Assembly (NCBI GenBank): GCA_019308655.1
Contig: JAFDHS010000015.1
Span: 1-11,133 of the forward strand
Reading direction: 5' to 3'
DNA length: 11,133 nucleotides
From: Deltaproteobacteria bacterium
GTDB taxonomy: Bacteria; Desulfobacterota; Desulfobacteria; Desulfobacterales; JAFDHS01
Shown: piece after piece, positions 1 through 7,157 of the stretch
Layout: the number at the start of each line of letters is the position of its first letter
How positions within the stretch are numbered: the stretch's first letter is position 1
Notes under the pieces: generated by a model
What the model was told of the DNA's origin: nothing
The model's input: only the letters and a program-made list of their open reading frames with translations
The model's database searches: none
Program-made: the position numbers and the translations under genes

Positions 1-56
1 AAGATAAAATTGAGTCTGAATTTAAAACTGTGTGCTGAAAGAATCTTTGCCCGCGA

Positions 57-513
57 TCATTTCATTGGGTCCACGATCCCGAGCATCTCTCGGGCATGCT
101 CAAGCGTTGTTTGTGTGATTTCAAGACCCCCCAACATCCTGGCGATCTCTTTTACCCGTTCTTTTTCACTCAGAGGTGTGATGACGGTTTGGGTCCTGCC
201 GCCTGAAACCCGTTTTTAAGTCGTATCTTCTCCTTATCAGGAGCTCTTCAAAAGGATCGTAACCGTTTTCTTTAATAATTTTTGCGGTTTGGCTTTCAGG
301 CGTGATTTGAAATATCGCTTCAAGCTCTGCCGTATCGGCCCCTGTACGTATGAGCTTTGCAGTCGCTCTGCTGCCAAGCAGCAGATTGACTGCATTGATT
401 ATGATCGACTTGCCCGTGCCTGTCTCTCCACTCAGTATGGTCAGACCGTTTGAAAAACATATGGTTAAATCGTCGATGATCGCAAAATTTTTTATGGATA
501 GTTCTCGAAGCAT
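57..513 (-). pseudogene. recN: recN remnant: N- and C-termini of DNA repair ATPase RecN with the middle deleted
   Basis: RecN is an SMC-like ATPase that acts at DNA double-strand breaks; the family is usually about 550-570 residues. Here the canonical start (MLRELSIKNFAIIDD) and Walker A (GETGTGKS, residues 29-36) are followed by normal RecN sequence to about residue 96 (EELLIRR). The reading then jumps straight to the RecN C-terminus. YDL (223-217) fits the segment just before the conserved C-terminal GGRTQT, and a shifted frame reads GGRTQTVITPLSEKERVKEI, then ARMLGG and LEHAREML, ending at TGA 59-57. The shift falls in five T's at 213-217. The coiled coil, ABC signature and Walker B are all missing, about 400 codons. 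Read literally, the first frame stops at 166 after 115 residues. The start lies 34 bases past the glycosyltransferase stop, with no clear ribosome site. It cannot work as RecN; genuine decay or misassembly are both possible. Confidence 0.85.
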
Positions 514-547
514 AAAACAAAGTCTTTAAAATTGTTTGGGTATCGAT

Positions 548-1861
548 TCAGGGCAGGCAGGGTATACATTTGCAGATCAGGCCTTTGATGTTTTGCTCAA
601 GACCTGAATAGGAATAGTAACACTTGGCTATTTTATAATTGTGATTGACCATCTGCTCTTTAAGCTGTGGGTTTTTTAATATTTTTTTTGTTTTGGCAAC
701 CGCCTCTTTGCTTACAAACCCCTCAAGTTCTATGGTTTTGAATCCTTTTGGCTTTATATCCGCTGTATAAATCGAATAGGTGTTTACCACTATGGGTTTG
801 CGGAAGTAGACCGCTTCCAGAAAAGCATTGCCAAATCCTTCATAGTCCGATGGATAGGTTACAAGATCCGCATAAGGGTAAATATCCTCAAGGGTGTATA
901 TCTTTTTTCCGTCTTTTGTATATCCTCTTTCTTCATTGATAATCCTGGAAACAAAAAGGGTATTGACGTTCAGCAGTTTTGAATATTCCTTGACCCGCTG
1001 TTCATAGGCGTATCCTTCATCACCGGATGCATGGGAGATCACCAGTTTTGCTTTGAGTCCCAACCTGTTTACAAGTTCTATGGCATGTTCGATTCCTTTA
1101 CGTTTTACGACCCGGGTAGGCTGTAGAACAAGCAGTTCGTCATCTTCGATACCAAGGGAGTGTCGTATGTCATATGTATATTCATCCGGAGGAAGCGGCG
1201 GATTTTCAAAATCCATTACGTTGGGAATAAAAGTTGATGAAATTCCTGTTCGAAGTCCTAACTGATTGTCACCCTCGGAGTTGATAACCACATGCTGGAT
1301 TGTCGGCAGATTAGGCGGAAAGGCCAGACTCAGATATTCCCGGACGGCATTTTTCAGAAAAGCTTGTCTTTCCCAGTAAAAATCATGATGGTGGGCTATG
1401 GCAGGCATTCCGACTTCGGATATCAGCTCGGTGATGGCGATACCGAGGGGAATATTGAGCGGAATGGTCACCGCATTTTCAATCACCAGTAAACCGATAT
1501 TGAATTTTTCGATGAATTTATAAAGGTGGTCCTTTATTTTCCTTTTTATGGTATAAATTTTTCGTGTGATGAATCGTCCGCGCAGGCTGACCCCAAAACT
1601 GTTTTCGTGAATATCTTTGATGTCGGGATGCTGAAAGTGGGCTTCTTCAACAAGATATGAACGATCAGGAGGGGTATCGAGCTCGCCGGCAAAATAAAAA
1701 CAGGTAAAACCCTGCTTTTCAAAAACTTTGGCCCATTTTTCCGCCTCCAGGGAAACACCGTCCGTTCCGGCAAGGCGGGTTGAAACAAAACCCACATTGT
1801 TTGTTTTAACAGCTAATGCGCACGTGTCCGCTGGTAATATCGTGTTGTTTTGCGTTTTCAT
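548..1861 (-). CDS. GT4-type glycosyltransferase (GT-B fold), substrate unknown
   Basis: The 437-residue protein has the two-domain layout of retaining GT-B glycosyltransferases. The N-terminal domain opens with VGFVSTRLAGTDGVSLEAEK (residues 23-42), a glycine-rich acceptor-side loop. An IAHHHDFYWER segment (155-165) follows. The nucleotide-sugar domain begins near LVLQPTRVVKRKG (244-256), whose R250 and K253/K255 match the phosphate-binding basic residues. It ends with the E-x7-E motif E341-GFGNAFL-E349. No signal peptide or membrane helix is seen, so it is probably cytosolic. The tail is cysteine-rich (C430, C432, C435). I chose the ATG at 1861 rather than an in-frame start 9 codons upstream, because GAGG at 1872-1869 sits 7 bases before it and the upstream option lies inside tag. 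It follows the tag stop by 2 bases, so translation is probably coupled. Donor and acceptor cannot be told from sequence; a role in compatible-solute or surface-glycan synthesis would be a guess. Confidence 0.85.
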   Translation of the reverse strand: MKTQNNTILPADTCALAVKTNNVGFVSTRLAGTDGVSLEAEKWAKVFEKQGFTCFYFAGELDTPPDRSYLVEEAHFQHPDIKDIHENSFGVSLRGRFITRKIYTIKRKIKDHLYKFIEKFNIGLLVIENAVTIPLNIPLGIAITELISEVGMPAIAHHHDFYWERQAFLKNAVREYLSLAFPPNLPTIQHVVINSEGDNQLGLRTGISSTFIPNVMDFENPPLPPDEYTYDIRHSLGIEDDELLVLQPTRVVKRKGIEHAIELVNRLGLKAKLVISHASGDEGYAYEQRVKEYSKLLNVNTLFVSRIINEERGYTKDGKKIYTLEDIYPYADLVTYPSDYEGFGNAFLEAVYFRKPIVVNTYSIYTADIKPKGFKTIELEGFVSKEAVAKTKKILKNPQLKEQMVNHNYKIAKCYYSYSGLEQNIKGLICKCIPCLP

Positions 1862-1863
1862 TC

Positions 1864-2424
1864 TTATACCTCGTGATAGCGAAAGCAATCTATCGTATGA
1901 TCGTTGACCATCCCGATTGCCTGCATAAATGAATAACAGATCGTTGGACCTACAAAATTAAACTCTCTTTGCTTTAAATCTTTGCTCATGGATATGGAAT
2001 CTTTTGTTTTCGAAGGAATTTCATCGATATGTTTCCATGCATTTTTTACCGGCCTTTGGCCTGTAAAGCGCCAGATATAGTTATCGAAGCTGCCGAATTC
2101 CTGCTGAATTTTCAAAAATGCCTTGGCGTTTTGCACGGTTGATTTAATTTTGAGTCTATTTCGGACAATCCCTTGGTCTGAAAGGAGGTCTTCTATTTTA
2201 TCGGCGTTGTATTTCGCTATTTTTTGGGGATCAAAGCCATCAAAGGCTTGTCTGTAGTTTTGGCGTTTTTTCAAAATGGTCAGCCAGCTTAATCCTGCCT
2301 GGGCCCCTTCCAGGGTGATAAACTCAAACAATTTTTGATCTTCATGCACCGGCGTTCCCCATTCAAAATCATGATAGGCGATGTACATGGGATCCGTGCC
2401 GACCCATTGGCATCTTTTCTTCAT
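1864..2424 (-). CDS. tag: DNA-3-methyladenine glycosylase I
   Basis: Tag removes 3-methyladenine from alkylated DNA, starting base-excision repair. The 186 residues match the family length and cover the whole helix-hairpin-helix fold. The zinc ligands known from E. coli Tag are present: C5 and H18 near the N-terminus (MKKRCQW, YHDFEWG) and H176 and C180 in NDHTIDC near the C-terminus. The conserved LEGAQAGLSW segment carries E39, equivalent to the catalytic-pocket Glu38 of E. coli. FNFVGPTICYSFMQAIGMVNDH is also typical. AGGA at 2438-2435, overlapping the stop of the methyltransferase gene, serves the ATG at 2424. It sits 12 bases after that gene and 2 bases before the glycosyltransferase, so all three are probably one transcript. 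It appears intact and functional. Confidence 0.96.
   Translation of the reverse strand: MKKRCQWVGTDPMYIAYHDFEWGTPVHEDQKLFEFITLEGAQAGLSWLTILKKRQNYRQAFDGFDPQKIAKYNADKIEDLLSDQGIVRNRLKIKSTVQNAKAFLKIQQEFGSFDNYIWRFTGQRPVKNAWKHIDEIPSKTKDSISMSKDLKQREFNFVGPTICYSFMQAIGMVNDHTIDCFRYHEV
1869..1872 (-). promoter_or_regulatory. Shine-Dalgarno for the glycosyltransferase, inside the end of tag
   Basis: GAGG lies within the last codons of tag, 7 bases ahead of the ATG at 1861-1859. It favours this start over the upstream in-frame alternative and points to translational coupling with tag. Confidence 0.6.
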
Positions 2425-2436
2425 TCTCCCCCATTC

Positions 2437-3069
2437 CTAGTTTTTTTTAGCCTTTATGACCACAAAAGCGCCTTTACCATATCCTTGTTCAACAGGTTCT
2501 TTTTCATCGGTTTCGGATAAACTCCGGAAAATCGTTTGTTGAAAAGAAAAATCTTTAAAACCGGATTGAGTCATAATGTCTACAACTTCGTCAACGGAAA
2601 AAAAAGTGGCATATCTATAGAATACATTCTCGTTTTTGTGCTCCAAATAAATTTGTCCCAATGGACTGTTACGATCAATTAAAGCAACAATGAGGACTCC
2701 TTCTTTTGATAGAATCCGATACGCTTCCTGAAAAGCTTTGCTGATATCGTCCAGAAAACAAATGATTGTCACCATCATCGCCGTGTCAAACCTGCAATCG
2801 GCAAGGGGAAGTTTCTCGGCTTTTCCTTTTAAAACCTGAATGCCTCTTTTTTGAGCCATACTTGCCATCCGATGTGAAGGTTCTACACCTATTTTAATGT
2901 TCAGGGGTCCGGCAAACCGGCCTGTTCCTACGCCGATCTCCACGGACATGCCCTTTCCCGGAAAAACTGATTGGACGGCTCTAAGTTCAGCTTCATAAAC
3001 CCGGGGATTTTCCGTAAACCATGCATCATACTGATCAACATATTTTTGAAAAGGGGATATCTTCGGCAT
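2437..3069 (-). CDS. Class I SAM-dependent methyltransferase, substrate unknown
   Basis: This 210-residue protein has the Rossmann-like class I methyltransferase core. Motif I is VEIGVGTGRF (43-52). GVEPS (61-65) carries the acidic residue (E63) expected to bind the SAM ribose. EKLPLADCRFDTAMMV (85-100) is the motif II region, and the post-core strand is YRILSKEGVLIVALID (117-132). The family is the small Methyltransf_11 type, whose members act on very varied small molecules or lipids, so no substrate can be assigned. No membrane segment or signal peptide is seen. The start is well set: a strong AGGAGG just upstream (about 3076-3081) precedes the ATG at 3069. It is the first gene of the leftward operon methyltransferase-tag-glycosyltransferase-recN remnant, so the operon promoter should lie in 3082-3321. 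Confidence 0.88.
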   Translation of the reverse strand: MPKISPFQKYVDQYDAWFTENPRVYEAELRAVQSVFPGKGMSVEIGVGTGRFAGPLNIKIGVEPSHRMASMAQKRGIQVLKGKAEKLPLADCRFDTAMMVTIICFLDDISKAFQEAYRILSKEGVLIVALIDRNSPLGQIYLEHKNENVFYRYATFFSVDEVVDIMTQSGFKDFSFQQTIFRSLSETDEKEPVEQGYGKGAFVVIKAKKN

Positions 3070-3123
3070 TGTTAACCTCCTTAATGGGGCGGATTCTCTT
3101 TTCCCTTATGCTTCATTGATTTT

Positions 3124-3154
3124 CTGACACAAAAACGTTATCTATAGGCATAAT
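3124..3154 (+). promoter_or_regulatory. Weak promoter candidate in the divergent intergenic region
   Basis: The 252 bases between the leftward methyltransferase and the rightward PBP gene (3070-3321) must hold both promoters. The best sigma-70-like pair I see rightwards is CTGACA (3124-3129) and CATAAT (3149-3154), each 5 of 6 to consensus, but the 19-base spacing is long. TTGAAT at 3251 has no well-spaced -10 partner. I found no convincing leftward pair. Confidence 0.2.
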
Positions 3155-3321
3155 TAATCAAGTTTCTTGCTTAAAAATTCAATATTTGATAGCAAAAACA
3201 GCGCATGGAACAAGGTGGCGATTTTTCCAGGCGTTTTATTTTTTCAGGCTTTGAATCCCGGCTGCCAGGTTTTATCAAATTATAGAGGGTCAAGTAGAAA
3301 AAGGTCAAGGCGATTTTAACT

Positions 3322-5457
3322 ATGTCCAGTGATAATCAATCTCAAATATTAAAAAAACGTACCCAGTGCAAAGAAAAAAAATACTTTTCTAAAATTCTTG
3401 GATGGTCCTTCAGGTTGGTTGTTTTAATGATAATCACCGGTGTGATTGGACTTGTCGGGTTTTATTTCTACTTTTCAAAGGGTTTTCCCAAAATTTCTTC
3501 CCTTTCAGATTACTCTCCTCCGCTGATCACCACTTTTTACGCAGACGACAACATAAAAATCGCCGAATTTTCTAAAGAACGGAGAATCCTGGTTCCCTTT
3601 GCCGATATGCCGGAAATGCTGATCCAAGCTTTTATTGCTGCAGAGGATTCAAGATTTTATAAACACGATGGTGTGGATTTTTTCAGCATTGTCAGAGCTT
3701 TTTTCAAAAATATCCAAGCCGGAGCCATTGTCCAGGGCGGCAGTACGATTACCCAGCAGGTCACAAAGTCTTTTTTTCTGACACCCGAGAGAAGTTACAA
3801 ACGAAAAATAAAAGAGGCTCTGCTTGCCTACCGTATTGACAAGAAGTTCTCAAAAGATGAGATTCTCTATCTGTATTTGAACCAGATCTATCTGGGACAC
3901 GGTGCATACGGTGTTGAAGCTGCTGCCGAAAATTGTTTCGGGAAATCGGTAAAGGATTTGACTCTTGCAGAATGTGCCCTTTTGGCCGGACTGCCTCAGG
4001 CTCCCAGCAGGTATTCTCCTTTCAAATATCCTGAAAGAGCAAAGGAGCGCCGGATATATGTTTTGAACCGTATGGTTGCGGAAGGGTATATAACCGATTT
4101 TCAAGCCAGGGAAGCCATGAATACCCAGCTTGATATAAAACCCAGACAGAACTTGTATATGGAGAAGGCCCCTTACTATACGGAATATGTCAGGCGTTAT
4201 GTAGAAGAAAAATATGGCCGGGATGCTTTGTATAAGGATGGCCTGAAGGTTTACACTGCTGTAAATATTGATATGCAGAAGGCTGCACGGGATGAAGTCG
4301 AAAAAGGATTAAGGGCTCTTGATAAACGTCAGGGCTATCGAGGTCCTGTCAAACATCTTTTATCGGAAGAAATCCCCTCTTTTTCAGAAGAGATTCAGCG
4401 CGAACCGGACCAAACGCCAAAACTTCAGGCCGCTCTGCTCTGCAGTGAGATTGGAACCGGCCGGGTGAAGGCCATGGTGGGAGGACGGGATTTCAGATAC
4501 AGCCAGTTCAACAGAGCTGTTCAGTCGAGGCGGCAGCCGGGTTCGGCTTTCAAACCGCTCATATATGCTGCAGCCCTTGATAAAGGCTATACTCCGACAA
4601 CCGTCATTATGGATTCCGCCATTACTTTTAAGGGTGGAGAAAATGATTTTGTCTGGAAGCCGAAGAACTATAAGAAAAAATTTTTTGGTCCCACACTATT
4701 ACGTAATGGCCTCATCCACTCGCGCAATATCGTAACGATAAAAATTTTACAAGACATCGGTATTGATTATGCCATTGCATATGCCGGGAAACTGGGTATA
4801 ACTTCCGGACTGAGCAGAGACCTTTCAATTGCCCTTGGATCATCAGGGGTCTCTTTGCTTGAAATCGTTAAGGCTTATTCCGTATTCGCCAACCTGGGTT
4901 ATATTGTGGAACCGATTTTTATTACAAAAATCGTTGATAGAAACGGAAGGATAATCGAAGAGAATAATCCCGAACCCAGGCAGGTGATCGAAGAGAGTAC
5001 GGCATATATAATGACCAGTCTTCTTGAAAGTGTAGTGAAAAATGGGACGGGTTGGAGGGCCAAAGCATTGAACCGGCCGGTCGCCGGTAAAACCGGAACG
5101 ACCAATGATCTTTTCGATGCATGGTTTGTCGGGTATACCCCCCGGTACATAACGGGAACATGGGTAGGGTATGATGATGAACAATCCCTTGGGAAAGGGG
5201 AAACAGGTTCCAGAGCGGCAGCTCCCATATGGCTCGGCTTTATGAAAAAAGCCCTTGCCGATAAACCTGTCAGAACTTTTCAGGTGCCGGAAGACGTTGT
5301 TTTTTCAAAGGTTGACGCTGAAACCGGGCTTTTGGCCATACCCGAGTCTGAAAAAACCATATTTGAGTGTTTCAAGGAAGGGACGGTGCCCACGGAATTT
5401 ACCCAAAAGCCCGGCTCAATTACCGAAACGGAACATTTTTTTAAATCAGACATGTAG
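3322..5457 (+). CDS. mrcA: Class A penicillin-binding protein 1A, apparently lacking the OB-fold insert
   Basis: This bifunctional enzyme polymerises lipid II glycan chains and cross-links the peptides in the periplasm. A short cytoplasmic tail is followed by one membrane anchor (about 30-51). The GT51 domain shows AAEDSRFYKHDGVD (E108 catalytic), GGSTITQQ (139-146), the RKIKEALLAYRIDKKFS region and LYLNQIYLGHGAYGVEA. The transpeptidase has SxxK at S408-AFK, SxN at S467-R-N469 and KTG at 590-592, so both activities look intact. At 711 residues it is short: OB-containing PBP1A proteins usually run about 780-850. The linker RALDKRQGYRGP (331-342) normally precedes an OB-fold domain of about 100 residues, but only about 25 residues separate it from the transpeptidase entry (KLQAALLCSE). 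An in-frame loss near residues 350-365 is therefore likely. The ribosome site is weak (AAGG at about 3305). The gene ends 57 bases before the purF-like gene. Confidence 0.93.
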   Translation: MSSDNQSQILKKRTQCKEKKYFSKILGWSFRLVVLMIITGVIGLVGFYFYFSKGFPKISSLSDYSPPLITTFYADDNIKIAEFSKERRILVPFADMPEMLIQAFIAAEDSRFYKHDGVDFFSIVRAFFKNIQAGAIVQGGSTITQQVTKSFFLTPERSYKRKIKEALLAYRIDKKFSKDEILYLYLNQIYLGHGAYGVEAAAENCFGKSVKDLTLAECALLAGLPQAPSRYSPFKYPERAKERRIYVLNRMVAEGYITDFQAREAMNTQLDIKPRQNLYMEKAPYYTEYVRRYVEEKYGRDALYKDGLKVYTAVNIDMQKAARDEVEKGLRALDKRQGYRGPVKHLLSEEIPSFSEEIQREPDQTPKLQAALLCSEIGTGRVKAMVGGRDFRYSQFNRAVQSRRQPGSAFKPLIYAAALDKGYTPTTVIMDSAITFKGGENDFVWKPKNYKKKFFGPTLLRNGLIHSRNIVTIKILQDIGIDYAIAYAGKLGITSGLSRDLSIALGSSGVSLLEIVKAYSVFANLGYIVEPIFITKIVDRNGRIIEENNPEPRQVIEESTAYIMTSLLESVVKNGTGWRAKALNRPVAGKTGTTNDLFDAWFVGYTPRYITGTWVGYDDEQSLGKGETGSRAAAPIWLGFMKKALADKPVRTFQVPEDVVFSKVDAETGLLAIPESEKTIFECFKEGTVPTEFTQKPGSITETEHFFKSDM

Positions 5458-5501
5458 CCGTCAGGAACGCACGGAAAGTAAATTCAGATAACAAGAAACA
5501 A

Positions 5502-5507
5502 GAGGAG
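5502..5507 (+). promoter_or_regulatory. Shine-Dalgarno fixing the purF-like start
   Basis: GAGGAG is 7 bases before the ATG at 5515. An in-frame TTG at 5509 would be only 1 base away and would add two residues (M-F) before the conserved MGGFFG. The protein therefore begins M-G-G, and no alternative start would supply the missing N-terminal cysteine. Confidence 0.75.
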
Positions 5508-5514
5508 ATTGTTT

Positions 5515-6921
5515 ATGGGCGGATTTTTTGGAACCGTTTCTAAAGAGGATTGTGTTAAGGACCTGTTTTACGGAACGGATTATCTTTCTCATCTGGGAAC
5601 CAAACTAGGGGGGCTTGCGGTACATGGTTCCAAAGGATTTTCAAGATCCATTCATAATCTTGAAAATAATTATTTCAGGACCAAGCTTGAACCCGATCTT
5701 TATAAATTTAAAGGCGGCACTAAGGGTATTGGAATCATCAGTGACTATGATGCCCAACCCCTTATTATCGCTTCCCATCTGGGAAAATTCGGGATCGTTA
5801 CTGTTGGGAAGATAAACAACATGAAAGCGCTTTCCGATCAAGCGCTTGCCGGGAAAAAACACTTCTCCGAAACAAGCGGGGGAGATTTAAGCCCGACGGA
5901 ATTGGTTGCCATGTTAATCTGCGGTGAAGACTCTTATGAAGAAGGGATACGGCATGCCCAGGAATTGATTAAGGGCTCATGCTCCATGTTGCTGCTTACC
6001 GAAAAGGGGATTTATGCGGCAAGGGACAGATTAGGGAGAACGCCTATTATTATTGGAAAAAAAGACGGCGCTTATGCAGCATCCTCAGAGACATGTGCAT
6101 TTTTCAATCTTGGTTTTGAGATCGAAAAATATATTGCTCCCGGCGAAATTGTTTTTATGACGGAAGACGGATATGAACAAAGGAAAAAACCCGGAAAAAA
6201 AATGCAGATTTGCGCTTTTTTATGGGTTTATTATGGTTATCCTGCATCGACTTATGAAGGGATTAACGTAGAGAATGTACGATATAATTGCGGTGCTGCT
6301 CTTGCCCGAAACGATGACGTTAAGGTCGATTATGTTTCAGGTATTCCGGACTCGGGAATAGGGCATGCTTTGGGCTATGCCAATACAAAAAGAATTCCAT
6401 ACCGGAGATCTTTTGTTAAATATACGCCAACCTGGCCAAGAAGTTTTATGCCTCAAGATCAAAGTACCCGGGATCTTGTAGCAAAAATGAAACTGATTCC
6501 CAATAAATCCCTTATAAAGGGTAAAAAAATTCTTTTTTGTGAAGACTCTATTGTCAGGGGAACCCAGTTGCAGGATAATATTGGAATATTATACGATGAC
6601 GGGGCCCTTGAAGTTCATATGCGGGCCGCATGTCCGACCCTTATTTTCCCTTGTGAGTTTCTTAATTTTTCCACATCACGATCAACTCTGGATCTTATTG
6701 GACGAAAAGCGATAAAAAAACTGGAAGGCGGAGATGATAAGTTCCTGGACGAATATGCCTCGGCCGGTTCGGAAAAAAACCTGGCAATGGTTGATTATAT
6801 AAGGCAAAAGTTAAAGCTTGCTTCCTTAGGATATCAAAAAATGGAAGATCTTGTCGCGGCTGTCGGTTTACCAAAGCATAAATTGTGTACCCATTGTTGG
6901 GACGGGACGAGTTATTTTTAA
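5515..6921 (+). CDS. PurF-like amidophosphoribosyltransferase paralogue lacking the catalytic cysteine
   Basis: Canonical PurF makes phosphoribosylamine from PRPP and glutamine, using an N-terminal cysteine (M-C-G) as nucleophile. This 468-residue protein starts M-G-G-F-F-G, with glycine at that position. Other glutaminase residues are changed too: the HVRYPT-type arginine region reads GIISDYDAQP (72-82) and the oxyanion NG motif reads TVGKINN (96-102). The phosphoribosyltransferase half is conserved: PRPP loop ILFCEDSIVRGTQ (339-351), GIPDSGIGHALGYA (277-289) and PTWPRSF. C233, C380, C458 and C461 fall where Bacillus-type PurF binds its [4Fe-4S] cluster (C236, C382, C437, C440). It probably still handles PRPP and holds a cluster but cannot hydrolyse glutamine. 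I recall similar MGGFFG proteins annotated as amidophosphoribosyltransferase in other anaerobes. Use of ammonia, a different acceptor, or a regulatory role are all possible. No other purine gene is nearby. Confidence 0.88.
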   Translation: MGGFFGTVSKEDCVKDLFYGTDYLSHLGTKLGGLAVHGSKGFSRSIHNLENNYFRTKLEPDLYKFKGGTKGIGIISDYDAQPLIIASHLGKFGIVTVGKINNMKALSDQALAGKKHFSETSGGDLSPTELVAMLICGEDSYEEGIRHAQELIKGSCSMLLLTEKGIYAARDRLGRTPIIIGKKDGAYAASSETCAFFNLGFEIEKYIAPGEIVFMTEDGYEQRKKPGKKMQICAFLWVYYGYPASTYEGINVENVRYNCGAALARNDDVKVDYVSGIPDSGIGHALGYANTKRIPYRRSFVKYTPTWPRSFMPQDQSTRDLVAKMKLIPNKSLIKGKKILFCEDSIVRGTQLQDNIGILYDDGALEVHMRAACPTLIFPCEFLNFSTSRSTLDLIGRKAIKKLEGGDDKFLDEYASAGSEKNLAMVDYIRQKLKLASLGYQKMEDLVAAVGLPKHKLCTHCWDGTSYF

Positions 6922-6949
6922 ATTCTCCCGACATTCCCGGCGAAAACAG

Positions 6950-6972
6950 GGCTGGTGTTTTGGGCATCAGCC
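6950..6972 (+). repeat. Stem-loop after the purF-like gene
   Basis: GGCTGGTG (6950-6957) pairs with CATCAGCC (6965-6972), 8 pairs including one G-T, around a 7-base loop. It starts 28 bases past the stop codon. No T run follows, so it is a poor fit to an intrinsic terminator; it may still protect the transcript end. Confidence 0.4.
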
Positions 6973-7002
6973 GGATAACCGTATTTTGAATGAAAAACCT
7001 TG

Positions 7003-7030
7003 ATTATCTTTTAAAGATAATTTAATTTTA
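7003..7030 (+). terminator. AT-rich palindrome with T-rich tail, weak terminator candidate
   Basis: ATTATCTTT and AAAGATAAT form a perfect inverted repeat around one T (7003-7021), followed by TTAATTTTA. The pairs are almost all A-T, so the hairpin would be weak. It might equally be a symmetrical protein-binding site. Confidence 0.25.
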
Positions 7031-7059
7031 TTAATATTATAGATTTTTTAGGGATTTGG

Positions 7060-7105
7060 AAAAAATAAATTGTTCAGAAGACTGTTCGGGTCGGATTTAT
7101 TTTTT
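7060..7105. repeat. Perfect 11-base inverted repeat upstream of yggT
   Basis: AAAAAATAAAT (7060-7070) and ATTTATTTTTT (7095-7105) are exact reverse complements, separated by 24 bases. An outer AGGGA (7050-7054) and TCCCT (7112-7116) also pair. The right arm runs into the candidate promoter at 7104-7130, so it could be an operator or an RNA fold made by read-through from purF. Confidence 0.5.
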
Positions 7106-7130
7106 GCCGGGTCCCTTAATCCGGTATAAA
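7104..7130 (+). promoter_or_regulatory. Candidate sigma-70 promoter for yggT-divIVA
   Basis: TTGCCG (7104-7109) and TATAAA (7125-7130) are separated by 15 bases, shorter than the ideal 17. The -10 is 5 of 6 to consensus. A start near 7137 would give a leader of about 20 bases containing AGAGGG. Confidence 0.35.
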
Positions 7131-7157
7131 AAATAAAATGAGAGGGTCTTGGTTTCT

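Noticed and set aside
1..56. Short frame after the recN stop on the minus strand (ATG overlapping the stop)
   Set aside because: It closes after 12 codons. Nothing recognisable lies between the recN remnant and the window edge.
10..219. Plus-strand open frame opposite the recN C-terminus
   Set aside because: It mirrors the recN coding strand, and no ribosome site or protein-like composition supports it.
4843..5228. Long minus-strand open frames inside the PBP gene
   Set aside because: They are shadows of the strongly supported PBP transpeptidase domain on the other strand.
7072..7087. GTTC-N8-GTTC, similar to the alphaproteobacterial LexA box
   Set aside because: That box needs a 7-base gap, the organism does not look alphaproteobacterial, and the neighbouring genes are not SOS genes.
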